A DNA stretch of 37,594 nucleotides from an uncultured Demequina sp. (GTDB taxonomy: Bacteria; Actinomycetota; Actinomycetes; Actinomycetales; Demequinaceae). The stretch covers positions 1 to 37,594 of the forward strand of contig CALALQ010000410.1 of assembly GCA_937925595.1 (NCBI GenBank), given 5' to 3'. The notes beneath the pieces are model-generated. The model had not been told where the DNA came from. It ran no database searches and saw nothing but the letters and a program-made list of their open reading frames with translations. Position 1 is the first letter of the stretch. Each line of letters starts with the position of its first letter. Shown here in pieces: positions 11,553 through 20,612 of the stretch. The translations under genes and the position numbers were made by a program.

Positions 11553-12782
11553 ATGCGCGTGCTGCTGGGTGTCACCGGCGGCATTGCCGCGTATAAGACG
11601 GCGCTTGTCCTGCGCCGACTCACCGAGGACGGTCACTCCGTCCGCGTCATCCCTACCGAGGCGTCCCTGCAGTTCGTGGGCCGCGCCACGTGGGAGGCGC
11701 TTTCCGGGCACCCAGCCCCAACGGATGTCTTCAGCGACGTCCCTTCAGTTCAGCACGTGAGGCTTGGGCAACAGGCCGACGCTGTGCTCGTCGCTCCCGC
11801 AACCGCCGACTTTCTCGCGGCGTACGCGGCGGGGGAGGCGCGCGATCTGTTGGGCAACGCGCTGCTTGCCACCCACGCTCCCGTGCTTGTCGCACCCGCG
11901 ATGCACACCGAGATGTGGGAGCACCCCGCGACGCAGGCGAATATCGAGACGCTTAAGTCGCGCGGGGTTCACGTGCTCGAGCCGGCCGTTGGTCGCCTCA
12001 CCGGTCCCGATTCCGGGCCGGGACGCCTCCCTGACCCCGAGGTGATTGTCGAGGCTCTGTACGCCATGGTCGCGGGCTCCTCGCTCTCGCTCGGCTCGAC
12101 GGACGCGCCGTGGGGAGACCTCGCAGGCGTCCGCATCGTGGTGTCCACTGGAGGCACGCGAGAGCCCATCGACCCTGTGCGGTACTTGGGAAACCGCTCG
12201 TCAGGGCACCAGGGTTTCGCGCTTGCTGAGGCGGCGCGAGAGCGCGGAGCTGAGGTGACGGTCATCGCGGCGAACGTGATGCTGCCCGTGTCTGAGGGCA
12301 TCAACCGCATCGACGTCGCGACGGGGGCCGAGCTCGCTCATGCCATCGAAGACGTGGAGAACGACTGCGACGTGATCATCATGGCCGCTGCGGTCGCCGA
12401 CTTCGCCCCCAAGGTGCGCTCGGACGTGAAGATCAAGAAGACGGGTGACGGCTCCGTCACGCTTGATCTGGTGCCCACTCCAGACCTCCTTGCGGGCCTG
12501 GTGCAGCGCGGCAACGTCCCGCTTGTGGTGGGGTTCGCCGCCGAGACGGGCGACGACACCGCGAGCGCGGCCGAGCATGCCGCTGAGAAGGCTCGCCGCA
12601 AGGGCGCCGCGCTGCTCGTCTTCAACGAAGTGGGGCAGTCCAAGGGCTTCGGCGACGTGCCCAACGAAGTGCGCATCCTGGATGCGACAGGCGCTCAAGT
12701 GGCCGCAGCATCGGGCAGCAAACTCGAGGTGGCCCACGCCGTGCTCGACGCAGTCTCGGACCGTGTCAGGACCGCCCACTAG
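11553..12782 (+). CDS. coaBC: Bifunctional phosphopantothenoylcysteine decarboxylase / phosphopantothenate-cysteine ligase
   Basis: Catalyses two consecutive steps of coenzyme A synthesis. The N-terminal flavoprotein domain (about 1-180) has [10 protein letters not shown] (6-15), the catalytic histidine H68, and PAMHTEMW (115-122), the actinobacterial form of the PxMNxxMW motif. [15 protein letters not shown] (146-160) forms the substrate flap region. The C-terminal ligase domain begins near [19 protein letters not shown] and carries the KIKK motif that binds CTP/phosphopantothenate. At 409 residues both domains are complete. The gene starts 2 nt after rpoZ. Its TAG stop at 12780-12782 forms the first half of the metK promoter box. 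Confidence 0.96.
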   Translation: MRVLLGVTGGIAAYKTALVLRRLTEDGHSVRVIPTEASLQFVGRATWEALSGHPAPTDVFSDVPSVQHVRLGQQADAVLVAPATADFLAAYAAGEARDLLGNALLATHAPVLVAPAMHTEMWEHPATQANIETLKSRGVHVLEPAVGRLTGPDSGPGRLPDPEVIVEALYAMVAGSSLSLGSTDAPWGDLAGVRIVVSTGGTREPIDPVRYLGNRSSGHQGFALAEAARERGAEVTVIAANVMLPVSEGINRIDVATGAELAHAIEDVENDCDVIIMAAAVADFAPKVRSDVKIKKTGDGSVTLDLVPTPDLLAGLVQRGNVPLVVGFAAETGDDTASAAEHAAEKARRKGAALLVFNEVGQSKGFGDVPNEVRILDATGAQVAAASGSKLEVAHAVLDAVSDRVRTAH

Positions 12783-12785
12783 ACT
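12780..12785 (+). promoter_or_regulatory. -10 box TAGACT for metK, made from the coaBC stop codon
   Basis: The TAG stop of coaBC is the first half of TAGACT, which lies 7 nt before the metK ATG at 12793. There is no Shine-Dalgarno, so metK is probably also transcribed as a leaderless mRNA. I saw no SAM riboswitch: there is no room for one. Confidence 0.55.
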
Positions 12786-12792
12786 CGCCCAT

Positions 12793-13959
12793 ATGACCAA
12801 TCTGAGGCTTTTCACGTCTGAATCCGTGACCGAGGGCCACCCAGACAAGATCTGCGACCAAGTCTCGGATGCGGTGCTCGACGCGATGCTCGCGCAGGAC
12901 CCCACCAGCCGCGTGGCCGTCGAGACGCTTGTGACCAACGGCCTTGTGCACGTCGCCGGCGAGGTGCACACCGAGGCATACGTGGACGTGGCAAACACCG
13001 TCCGCGGCGTGGTGCGCGACATCGGCTACGTCTCGAGCGACATCGGCTTCGACGCCGCCTCGTGCGGAGTGACCGTGTCGATTGGCGAGCAGAGCGCCGA
13101 CATCTGGCTCGGCGTGGGAAATGCGACAGATTCCGAGGTTCACGAGCTCGGTGCTGGTGACCAGGGACTCATGTTCGGCTACGCGTGCAATGACACGCCG
13201 CAGCTCATGCCGCTGCCCATCTCGATCGCTCACAGCCTCACCCAGCGACTCGCGCACGTGCGCAAGGAGGGCCTCGTCGAGGGACTGCGTCCAGACGGCA
13301 AGGCGCAGGTCACCATCGGCTATGACGGTGACACCCCTCGCACCGTCGACACCGTGGTGGTCTCGACGCAGCACGCGCCGTCACTCAAGCTCAATGAGCT
13401 GCGCGAGGCGATCGAGGAGACCGTGATCGCGCCGGTCCTCGGCCAGTACGACCTCGACTCGACGGGGCACCGTTCGCTCATCAACCCCACCGGCTGGTTC
13501 GTCATCGGCGGACCCCAGGGTGATGCGGGCCTCACGGGCCGCAAGATCATCGTCGACACCTATGGAGGCATGGCCCGCCACGGTGGCGGTGCGTTCAGCG
13601 GCAAGGACCCGTCCAAGGTCGACCGCTCTGGTGCGTACGCCATGCGCTGGGTCGCCAAGAATGTGGTCGCCGCCGGGCTTGCCGAGCGATGCGAGGTGCA
13701 GGTCGCCTACGCGATCGGCACCGCAAGTCCTGTTGGCCTCTATGTCGAGACCTTCGGCACCGAGACCGTCGACCCCGCTCGCATTGCGGGAGCGATCACC
13801 GAGGTCTTCGACCTGCGTCCCACCGCGATCATCGACGCGCTGGACCTGCGCCGTCCTATCTACAAGCAGACCGCCGCCTATGGGCACTTCGGCCGCGAGC
13901 TTGCCGACTTCACGTGGGAGCGCACGGACCGTGCCGACGCCCTGAAGGGCGCGGTCTAG
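12793..13959 (+). CDS. metK: S-adenosylmethionine synthetase
   Basis: Makes SAM from methionine and ATP. The 388-residue protein from the ATG at 12793 shows the N-terminal motif [20 protein letters not shown] (9-28), the [12 protein letters not shown] hexapeptide region and the phosphate-binding [16 protein letters not shown]. The open frame extends upstream inside coaBC, but the family start and the TAGACT box at 12780 fix the ATG. Length is typical of actinobacterial MetK (about 390-400). A 16-nt gap separates it from priA. The other methionine-cycle genes are not present in the window. Confidence 0.97.
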   Translation: MTNLRLFTSESVTEGHPDKICDQVSDAVLDAMLAQDPTSRVAVETLVTNGLVHVAGEVHTEAYVDVANTVRGVVRDIGYVSSDIGFDAASCGVTVSIGEQSADIWLGVGNATDSEVHELGAGDQGLMFGYACNDTPQLMPLPISIAHSLTQRLAHVRKEGLVEGLRPDGKAQVTIGYDGDTPRTVDTVVVSTQHAPSLKLNELREAIEETVIAPVLGQYDLDSTGHRSLINPTGWFVIGGPQGDAGLTGRKIIVDTYGGMARHGGGAFSGKDPSKVDRSGAYAMRWVAKNVVAAGLAERCEVQVAYAIGTASPVGLYVETFGTETVDPARIAGAITEVFDLRPTAIIDALDLRRPIYKQTAAYGHFGRELADFTWERTDRADALKGAV

Positions 13960-13975
13960 GAGTCACTGCGGAGGG

Positions 13976-16006
13976 TTGCGAGGTGTTGTGAGGAGCACAG
14001 CGCATACAGGCGAAGAGAAACTGAGGGGGTCAGACAGCATCGAAGGGTCGCCGTCCCGGACTGTCGCGCGAGTGTGCGTCGACAGCGCCCTTCCACACCT
14101 CGACCGCCCCTTCGACTATCTGATTCCGGGTTCCCTGGCTGACGACGTCACCATCGGCACGCGAGTACGCGTCCGCTTTGCGGGACGCCTCGTCAATGCC
14201 GTCGTGGTGCGACTCGCGGACGCCAGCGAGTTCAAGGGCAAGCTCACGCCTATCCACTCTGCGGCCAAGACGCCGTCGTACACGGCCAGGGCGCTGGAGC
14301 TGGCCCAGGCGGTTGCGCGACGCTATGGCGGCTCCCTGTGGGACGTTCTGCGCCTCATGGCGCCCCCTCGCGTCGCGAGCCTTGAGGATCGCGACTGGTC
14401 GGAGCCGGTGGCGGAGGTCGCGAGATACCAAGCCGCCGCGGAGAACTTCCGTCCCGACGACGCCCCCGGCCTCGATATTCACGAACTCGGCAGGGGAGCG
14501 CGAGTCGTATGGCAGGCGCTTCCGGAGCCGGATCGCGAGTCGGCGACGCCGGTGCACGCGCTCGCCGCGGCGGCGGTGGCCGCCGCCGTCCACGATCAGT
14601 CGGCGATCATCGCGGTTCCCGACGCCCGTTCGCTGAGGGCCGTCAAGGTCGAACTTGAGCGGCTCGGCCTGCGTCCATGGACCGTTCGCTCCGGCGGAGA
14701 GTTCGCTGTGCTCGACTCCGATGACGGCGCGAATGCCCGCTACGGCTCGTACCTCGCCGCCATGCATGGGCTTGCGAAGATCGTGCTGGGCACCCGGCCC
14801 GTGGCGCTGCAGCCCGTGCCGTCACTCGGCTTCGTCGCCATCTGGGACGACGGCTCTCCCACGTACGACGATCCTCACGCGCCGTACTGGAACGCACGAT
14901 CCGTCGCCGGCTGGCGTGCCGACCTCGAAGGCGCCGGGATGCTCATGGCCTCCTACGCGCCAACGGTCGAGTCGCTCGCCCTCGTCGACTACGGCTGGGC
15001 GGAACTCGCGGCACAGGAGCGCACCAAGGTGCGCTCGACCGCTCCAGCTATCGAGGCCATCACTGACGAGAAGCGCACTGCCGAGGGAGCGTCGGGCTGG
15101 CACTGGATGCCGGGGAGTGTGTGGCGAGCCGCTCGCGACGCTGTGGCGAAGGGGCCCGTGGCGATCGTCGTTCCGCGCACCGGCTATGTGCGTGCCGTGG
15201 CGTGCGCGGACTGCGGAGCGTGGGCCGAGTGCCTCGAGTGCGGCTCCGCACTGCGCCAGGATCACGTCCAGGCGCCGCTGATCTGCCGCGACAACGAGCA
15301 CCCGCAGCCGCATTGGCACTGCGCCAACTGCCAGGGTCAGCGCATCAAGCAGGTGCGACAGGGTGTGGAGCGCATCGCCGAGCAGGTGCGCGCCATGGCC
15401 AAGGACGTCGCGGTCACCATCAGTTCCGGCCCCACGGGACCCATCCCTGACGGCGAAATCACCGAGGGCTTCGTGGTCGCCACGCCCGGAGCCGTTCCGG
15501 CCGTTCCCGGCGGGTATGCGGCCGCCGTGGTCATCGGTGCCGAGGCTCCCGCGAGCGGCGGCCTGGGCGCGGAGGTCAAGGCGGTGCGCTGGTGGCTGTC
15601 CGTCGCGGCCCTGGTGCGCTCTCGCGGCGACGGTGGCCGGGTGTACCTCGTTGGCGCGCTCCCTGACGTCGCCCGCCGCGCGCTCGAGACCTGGGATCCG
15701 GTGACCGCGTCTCAAGAAGCACTCGCCGAGCGTAAGGAACTGGGATTGCCGCCTGCCAGGCGCTCGATCCAGCTGGTTGGCGAGCCGCCCGCGATCACGC
15801 TTGCGCTGTCCGTGTCCGTTGAGGGAGCCCGCATCGAGCGTCACCACGATGTCACGGTGAGCCCCACCAAGGATGGGGCGCTGCTGCTCGTGACGAGGCG
15901 CTCCGCCCAGGCGGTCATCGACGCCCTCCGCGAGCGCCAGCAGCAGCTGTCCAAGGACGGCGAACTCGGCTTCCGCATGCGCGTGGACGGCCCTCTCACC
16001 CTGTAG
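13976..16006 (+). CDS. priA: PriA-like primosomal protein N', lacking helicase motifs
   Basis: PriA restarts collapsed replication forks, but actinobacterial members lack recognisable helicase motifs and are thought to act without helicase activity. That is true here: no Walker A GxGKT is present, and the DEAH position reads IWDDGSPTYDDPH. The N-terminal 3'BD domain is clear (DSALPHLDRPFDYLIPG). The zinc region has CADC (15203-15214), CLEC (15230-15241) and CANC (15320-15331), but the third pair is C-x4-H (15284-15301) rather than C-x2-C. The start is uncertain: a TTG at 13976 gives 676 residues, a GTG at 13988 gives 672, and homology begins only near 14070. Confidence 0.88.
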   Translation: MRGVVRSTAHTGEEKLRGSDSIEGSPSRTVARVCVDSALPHLDRPFDYLIPGSLADDVTIGTRVRVRFAGRLVNAVVVRLADASEFKGKLTPIHSAAKTPSYTARALELAQAVARRYGGSLWDVLRLMAPPRVASLEDRDWSEPVAEVARYQAAAENFRPDDAPGLDIHELGRGARVVWQALPEPDRESATPVHALAAAAVAAAVHDQSAIIAVPDARSLRAVKVELERLGLRPWTVRSGGEFAVLDSDDGANARYGSYLAAMHGLAKIVLGTRPVALQPVPSLGFVAIWDDGSPTYDDPHAPYWNARSVAGWRADLEGAGMLMASYAPTVESLALVDYGWAELAAQERTKVRSTAPAIEAITDEKRTAEGASGWHWMPGSVWRAARDAVAKGPVAIVVPRTGYVRAVACADCGAWAECLECGSALRQDHVQAPLICRDNEHPQPHWHCANCQGQRIKQVRQGVERIAEQVRAMAKDVAVTISSGPTGPIPDGEITEGFVVATPGAVPAVPGGYAAAVVIGAEAPASGGLGAEVKAVRWWLSVAALVRSRGDGGRVYLVGALPDVARRALETWDPVTASQEALAERKELGLPPARRSIQLVGEPPAITLALSVSVEGARIERHHDVTVSPTKDGALLLVTRRSAQAVIDALRERQQQLSKDGELGFRMRVDGPLTL

Positions 16007-16031
16007 CGACCGCGCTCACCCGAAACGTCCC

Positions 16032-16037
16032 TAGGAT
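16032..16037 (+). promoter_or_regulatory. -10-like box TAGGAT for fmt, probable leaderless start
   Basis: TAGGAT lies 7 nt before the fmt ATG at 16045, with no Shine-Dalgarno sequence between. No -35 is evident. Confidence 0.45.
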
Positions 16038-16044
16038 TGACGTC

Positions 16045-16977
16045 ATGCGCGTCGTGTTCGCGGGCACCCCGCACGTAGCCGTTCCGACGCTCCAGGCGAT
16101 CGTCGACGCCGGCCATGAAGTCACAGCCGTCCTCACCCAGCCCGATGCGCCAGGACGTCGCGGACGCCAATTGATCCCCAGTCCCATCAAGGTCGCAGCA
16201 GAAGAGCTGGGGCTCACCGTCCTGACGCCTGAGCGCGCGTCGAGCCCCGAGGTCGTGGAGCAGATCAAGGCCCTCGACGCCGACGTCGCTGCGGTGGTCG
16301 CGTATGGCCAGATCCTTCGTCCCGACCTGCTGGCCGCCACCCGCCACGGCTGGGTGAACCTGCACTTCTCCGTTCTGCCCGCGTGGCGCGGCGCCGCCCC
16401 GGTGCAGCGCGCGATCATGGCGGGAGATGACCTCACGGGGGCCAGCACGTTCCTCCTCGACGAGGGTGTCGACACCGGACCGGTCATCGGCACGCTCACC
16501 GAGCCCATCCGCGCGACGGACACCGCGGGCGAACTCCTTGAGCGACTGGCGGGCCTTGGCGCACCGCTCATGGTCAATTCGCTCGAAGCGCTCGTGGCCG
16601 GCTACGCGGCCCCCATCCCTCAGAGCACGGACGGCGTGAGCCATGCGCCCAAGATCACGCGAGAGGACGCCTACGTGGTGTGGGATCGCCCTGCACACAT
16701 CGTCGACCGCCAGATTCGTGGCGTCACCCCCGCGCCCGGAGCCTGGACAACGCTGCCCGACGCTTCGGTCGCCAAACTCGGTCCCGTCACCCCGGTAGAC
16801 GCTCCGGCAAGCGTGCCTGGTCAGCTGCGACTCGACGGCGAAAGGGTGCTCGTGGGGACGGGCACCACTCCCGTCGCACTGTCGTGGATCGCCCCCGCGG
16901 GCCGTAAGGCCATGGACGCTGCCGCCTGGTGGCGAGGCGCCCGGCTTGGCGAATCGGCGCAGCTGGGGGAGGCGTGA
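16045..16977 (+). CDS. fmt: Methionyl-tRNA formyltransferase
   Basis: Formylates initiator Met-tRNA with 10-formyltetrahydrofolate. The 310-residue protein starts FAGTPHVAVPTLQAI and has the catalytic Asn-His-Asp region in NLHFSVLPAWRGAAPVQRAI (about 109-128) followed by DEGVDTGPVIG. The C-terminal tRNA-binding OB domain starts near IRGVTPAPGAWTTL. No def (deformylase) gene is adjacent. The stop TGA overlaps the GTG of rsmB by 4 bases, so the two are translationally coupled; the priA-fmt-rsmB order is widely conserved. Identification is secure. Confidence 0.96.
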   Translation: MRVVFAGTPHVAVPTLQAIVDAGHEVTAVLTQPDAPGRRGRQLIPSPIKVAAEELGLTVLTPERASSPEVVEQIKALDADVAAVVAYGQILRPDLLAATRHGWVNLHFSVLPAWRGAAPVQRAIMAGDDLTGASTFLLDEGVDTGPVIGTLTEPIRATDTAGELLERLAGLGAPLMVNSLEALVAGYAAPIPQSTDGVSHAPKITREDAYVVWDRPAHIVDRQIRGVTPAPGAWTTLPDASVAKLGPVTPVDAPASVPGQLRLDGERVLVGTGTTPVALSWIAPAGRKAMDAAAWWRGARLGESAQLGEA

Positions 16978-18314
16978 AGATCGACGGCGCCCGAGAGGCG
17001 GCGTTCCGATGCGTGAGGGCCGCGGATGCGGAGGATGCGTACGCAAACCTCGCCATGCCGTCGTTCCTCAGCGCCCTGAACCTGTCGGGGCGCGATGCCG
17101 CCTTCGCCACCGAACTCGCCTACGGGACGCTGCGCATGCGCGGCCTGTACGACGCGATCATCGCCAAGGCGGCCAAGCGCGATCCCGAGTCCCTCGACGG
17201 TCCCGTGCGCTGGGCATTGTGGCTCGGAGCGCATCAAGCGCTCAACATGCGCGTGCCTGCGCATGCGGCGGTGTCGGAGACCGTGGATCTGGCTCGCCGT
17301 CATGCGGGGCCACGAGTCGCGTCGTTCACGAATGCTGTGATGCGCCGGGTTGTCGAGCGAGAGCTTTCAGCGTGGCTCGCGCTCGTGGCGCCGTCGTCGA
17401 GCAGAGATCACCTGGCGATTCGCTATTCGCACCCGTCGTGGGTTGTGGGGGAACTCCAGCAGGCCCTGATCGCGGATGGCCGGCCCGTTGAGATTGAGGC
17501 GCTGCTCGCGGCCGATAACGACCCGGCGCACGTCACGCTCGTCGCCCGCCCTGGTCTCGCGGATCGCTCGAGCCTGCCGGGAGTGCCCACCCAGTACTCA
17601 CCATGGGGAGTGACCCTCGACAGCGGTGACCCGGGAGCGATAGCCCAGGTAGCGTCGGGCGCTGCGGGAGTGCAGGACGAGGGCAGCCAGCTGGTGGCTG
17701 GTGCGCTCGTCTCGCATAAGCCCATCGAACGGGGCGAACGCTGGCTCGACATGTGTGCGGGCCCAGGCGGCAAGGCCGCGCTGCTCGGCGCGCTGGCGGC
17801 ACAGAATGGCGCCTCCCTCGATGCGAACGAAATCCACGAGCACAGAGCGGAACTGGTGCGCAGGGCCGTGCGTGCCGTGCCCGCGGGGGTTGTCACGGTG
17901 ACGACGGCAGACTCCCGAGAACTCCCGGCGGCGACGTACGACCGGATTCTGCTCGACGCGCCGTGCACGGGCCTGGGCGCACTGCGCAGGCGCCCTGAGG
18001 CGCGTTGGCGGCGCGAACTGGCCGATGTGCGCACCTTGGCGGCGCTGCAGACGGAGCTGCTCGCGGCGGCCGCGAGCGCTCTCAAGCCGGGCGGCGTCGT
18101 GGCGTATGTGACGTGCTCTCCCGTGGTCGCCGAGACCCGCGACATCGCGCGCGCACAGCGCGGCCTGCGCATGGTCGACGCCCGGCCCGCGATGGCTGCC
18201 CTCACGGGTACGGAGACGACCGCCTGGGGGCGTGGACCTCACATCCAGCTGTGGCCCCACGTGCACCACACCGACGCGATGTACCTGGCGCTTCTTGAGC
18301 GCCCCGCCGAGTAG
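16974..18314 (+). CDS. rsmB: 16S rRNA (cytosine-967 C5) methyltransferase RsmB
   Basis: Methylates C967 of 16S rRNA using SAM. From the GTG at 16974 the protein has 446 residues: an N-terminal NusB-like RNA-binding domain (about 1-140) and a Rossmann methyltransferase domain. Motif I is DMCAGPGGKAALLGAL; motif IV is LLDAPCTGLGALRRRPEARW, with the PC cysteine; motif VI is YVTCSPVVAE, holding the nucleophile. The start is chosen because GGGGGAGG precedes it and it overlaps the fmt stop (GTGA); an in-frame start at 16929 lies inside fmt. The TAG stop forms part of the rpe promoter box. Confidence 0.95.
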   Translation: MKIDGAREAAFRCVRAADAEDAYANLAMPSFLSALNLSGRDAAFATELAYGTLRMRGLYDAIIAKAAKRDPESLDGPVRWALWLGAHQALNMRVPAHAAVSETVDLARRHAGPRVASFTNAVMRRVVERELSAWLALVAPSSSRDHLAIRYSHPSWVVGELQQALIADGRPVEIEALLAADNDPAHVTLVARPGLADRSSLPGVPTQYSPWGVTLDSGDPGAIAQVASGAAGVQDEGSQLVAGALVSHKPIERGERWLDMCAGPGGKAALLGALAAQNGASLDANEIHEHRAELVRRAVRAVPAGVVTVTTADSRELPAATYDRILLDAPCTGLGALRRRPEARWRRELADVRTLAALQTELLAAAASALKPGGVVAYVTCSPVVAETRDIARAQRGLRMVDARPAMAALTGTETTAWGRGPHIQLWPHVHHTDAMYLALLERPAE

Positions 18315-18317
18315 GGT
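18312..18317 (+). promoter_or_regulatory. -10-like box TAGGGT for rpe, made from the rsmB stop codon
   Basis: The rsmB stop TAG is the first half of TAGGGT, which sits 6 nt before the rpe ATG at 18324. No Shine-Dalgarno is present. It may give a leaderless transcript that runs on into the riboflavin genes. Confidence 0.45.
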
Positions 18318-18323
18318 CGAGCC

Positions 18324-19004
18324 ATGGTGCGCATTGCCCCTTCGATCCTCTCTGCGGACTTCGTGAACCTCGAGCGCGACATCCTCGAGGTCAGCGACGC
18401 CGACTGGCTCCACGTGGACGTCATGGACGGACACTTCGTGCCCAATCTGACGCTTGGAGTGCCGGTGGTGAAGCGCATCTGCGAGATCTCGCCGCTTCCC
18501 GTCGACGTGCACCTCATGATCGAGGACCCGGACACGTGGGCCGTGCGCTATGCGGACCTGGGAGCCGGCTCCGTGACGTTCCACTTTGAAGCGGCCACGA
18601 ACCCCCGCCAGGTCGCCAGGGACCTGCGCGCCGCCGGCGTGAGGGCGTCCGTGGCCATCAAGCCGGGCACTCCCGTCGAGCGTGCAATCGAACTGCTCGA
18701 CGAGGTCGACATGGTCCTGGTGATGACGGTGGAGCCCGGCTTTGGAGGCCAGGAGTTCATGGCCGACCAGATGCCCAAGTTCGAGGCCCTGCGCGCCGCC
18801 GTGGACAGGGCGGGTGCGGACGTATGGCTGCAGGCCGATGGCGGGGTCGGGAGGGACACGATCGCCACGGTAGTGCGTGCTGGGGCAGACACCCTGGTGG
18901 CGGGATCCGCGGTGTACGGTGCCCACGACCGCAATGCCGAGGTGCGCTCGCTGCGCGAGCTCGCAAGCGAAGCGCTGGCGGAGGATTCGGCTCGCCGTGA
19001 CTGA
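18324..19004 (+). CDS. rpe: Ribulose-phosphate 3-epimerase
   Basis: Interconverts ribulose 5-phosphate and xylulose 5-phosphate in the pentose phosphate pathway. The 226-residue TIM-barrel protein has IAPSILSADFVNLERDI (4-20), the metal-binding HVDVMDGHFVPNLT (33-46) and HLMIEDP (about 67-73), then MTVEPGFGGQEF and ADGGV, all family signatures. It lies directly before ribD, overlapping it by 8 bases. The link is sensible because ribulose 5-phosphate is also the substrate of the RibB half of RibBA; this placement is common in actinobacteria. Confidence 0.96.
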   Translation: MVRIAPSILSADFVNLERDILEVSDADWLHVDVMDGHFVPNLTLGVPVVKRICEISPLPVDVHLMIEDPDTWAVRYADLGAGSVTFHFEAATNPRQVARDLRAAGVRASVAIKPGTPVERAIELLDEVDMVLVMTVEPGFGGQEFMADQMPKFEALRAAVDRAGADVWLQADGGVGRDTIATVVRAGADTLVAGSAVYGAHDRNAEVRSLRELASEALAEDSARRD

Positions 19005-20019
19005 GTTTCCCTCGCTCGCCACGACGCCTATGGAACGCGCCGTCGAGCTTGCCGAGCGCGGCCCTGTGCACGGCCCCAACCCTCGGGTGGGCTGCGTCAT
19101 CACCGATGCTGACGGCACCATCCTCGCCGAAGGGTGGCACCAAGGCGCAGGCACGCCGCACGCGGAGGCTGCAGCCCTTGCCAACGCGACGCAGGCAGGA
19201 GTCGACGTGGCGGGCGCCACCGCGTACGTCACTCTCGAGCCGTGCAATCACACGGGCCGCACCGGTCCGTGTGCCGTGGCGCTGGCGGAGGCGGGCATCG
19301 GGCGAGTGATCTACGCCGTCCAGGATCCCAATCCGACCGCGGCGGGAGGTGCCGAATACCTGGCCAGCAGGGGAGTGCAGGTCGAGTTCGTGCCGGACGA
19401 CTCGGCTCGCGAGCTCAATCGCCGCTGGCTGCGCGCCATGGCTCTCCAGCGCCCCTACGTGATCGCCAAATGGGCGGCCACCCTCGATGGCCGCACCGCG
19501 GCCGCCGACGGCACGAGCTTCTGGATCACCGGCGAAGAGGCCAGAGAGCACGTTCACCAGATGCGCACCCAAGTGGACGCCATCTTCGTCGGCACCGGCA
19601 CGGTGCTCACGGACAACCCCAGCTTGACCGCCCGCCCTGGTGGCGTGGAGAGCGACTACCAGCCGCTTCGCATCGTCATGGGGGAGCGGGACACGTCGGG
19701 GGCGAAGGTCTGGACAGGCGCCAATGCCAAGCGTGTGGCGTCACGCGACCCCAGCTTCGGGCTGGCTGAAGCCTGGGCTGCGGAGTGCCGAGTGGTGCTC
19801 ATCGAGGGCGGTGCTGCGCTCACCAGCGCGTTCTTCCGCGCCGGCTTCGTTGACGAGGTCCACGCCTACATTGCGCCCGCGCTCTTGGGCGATGGACCCA
19901 CAGCCGTAGCCGATCTGGGAATCGGGACCATGTCTCAGGTGTTGAGAGGTACGGACGTGACTGTCACGCGCCTTGGCGCGGATACGCTGGTCACCGCACT
20001 TTTCACGAAGGGACCCTGA
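18997..20019 (+). CDS. ribD: Bifunctional riboflavin deaminase / reductase RibD
   Basis: Deaminates the pyrimidine product of GTP cyclohydrolase II, then reduces its ribosyl chain with NADPH. From the GTG at 18997 it has 340 residues. The N-terminal cytidine-deaminase domain shows the zinc ligands in HAEAAAL and PCNHTGRTGPC; the C-terminal reductase starts near VIAKWAATLDGRTAA and includes GTGTVLTDNPSLTAR. GGAGG at 18980-18984 lies about 12 nt before the GTG. An ATG at 19030 is an alternative start. The open frame extends upstream within rpe, which is not plausible. It overlaps rpe by 8 bases and ribE by one base (TGATG). No RFN element precedes it. Confidence 0.94.
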   Translation: MTEFPSLATTPMERAVELAERGPVHGPNPRVGCVITDADGTILAEGWHQGAGTPHAEAAALANATQAGVDVAGATAYVTLEPCNHTGRTGPCAVALAEAGIGRVIYAVQDPNPTAAGGAEYLASRGVQVEFVPDDSARELNRRWLRAMALQRPYVIAKWAATLDGRTAAADGTSFWITGEEAREHVHQMRTQVDAIFVGTGTVLTDNPSLTARPGGVESDYQPLRIVMGERDTSGAKVWTGANAKRVASRDPSFGLAEAWAAECRVVLIEGGAALTSAFFRAGFVDEVHAYIAPALLGDGPTAVADLGIGTMSQVLRGTDVTVTRLGADTLVTALFTKGP

Positions 20020-20612
20020 TGTTCACGGGGCTAGTCGAGGCCGTTGGCACTGTCACCGCAGTCGCTGAGGACGGCGCCCGCTCGCAACTGACGATCTCCA
20101 CTCCAGGCTGGGGTGACGACCTCGAGTATGGCGAGTCGATCGCGGTGAACGGCGTGTGCCTCACCGTCGCCAAGCACACGGGCAACGAGTGGGTCGCCGA
20201 CGTCATGCGCGTCACGCGAGAGACCACCACCTTGGGCGCGGTGCAGGCTGGCGCGCGCGTCAACCTTGAGCGCGCGCTGCGGGCCGACGCTCGCCTGGGT
20301 GGGCACATCATGCAGGGTCACGTGGATGGCACCGCGGAGCTGGTTGCGCGGGACTCGCAGCCCGACTGGACTGACCTCACCTTCCGCATTGACCCGTCGT
20401 ATGCGCGCTACGTGGTGCGCAAGGGCTCGATCGCGCTCAACGGCGTCTCCCTGACCGTCGCGGACCTCGTTGACGATCTCGTGACCGTCTCGCTCATTCC
20501 CACGACCCTTGCCGAGACCACGTTCGGCGACGCACAGGTGGGCGACGTCGTCAACGTCGAGGTGGACGTGGTGGGCAAGTACGTGGAGCGGATGCTGGGA
20601 GAGCGCGCATGA
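20019..20612 (+). CDS. ribE: Riboflavin synthase alpha chain
   Basis: Dismutates two molecules of 6,7-dimethyl-8-ribityllumazine to riboflavin. The 197-residue protein opens with the diagnostic MFTGLVEAVGTV and contains two tandem lumazine-binding barrels: NGVCLTVAK with GGHIMQGHVDG in the first half and the related NGVSLTVADL in the second. The C-terminal NVEVDVVGKYVERML helix gives trimerisation. ATG overlaps the ribD stop by one base; the stop overlaps the ribBA ATG by 4 bases. The symbols ribC and ribE are both used for this gene. Confidence 0.96.
   Translation: MFTGLVEAVGTVTAVAEDGARSQLTISTPGWGDDLEYGESIAVNGVCLTVAKHTGNEWVADVMRVTRETTTLGAVQAGARVNLERALRADARLGGHIMQGHVDGTAELVARDSQPDWTDLTFRIDPSYARYVVRKGSIALNGVSLTVADLVDDLVTVSLIPTTLAETTFGDAQVGDVVNVEVDVVGKYVERMLGERA

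Noticed and set aside
12700..12792. SAM riboswitch before metK
   Set aside because: coaBC runs to within 10 nt of the metK start, so there is no untranslated leader.
18870..18997. RFN (FMN) riboswitch before ribD
   Set aside because: ribD overlaps rpe and there is no leader between them; no RFN-like conserved elements were seen before rpe or in the ribH-hisE gap.
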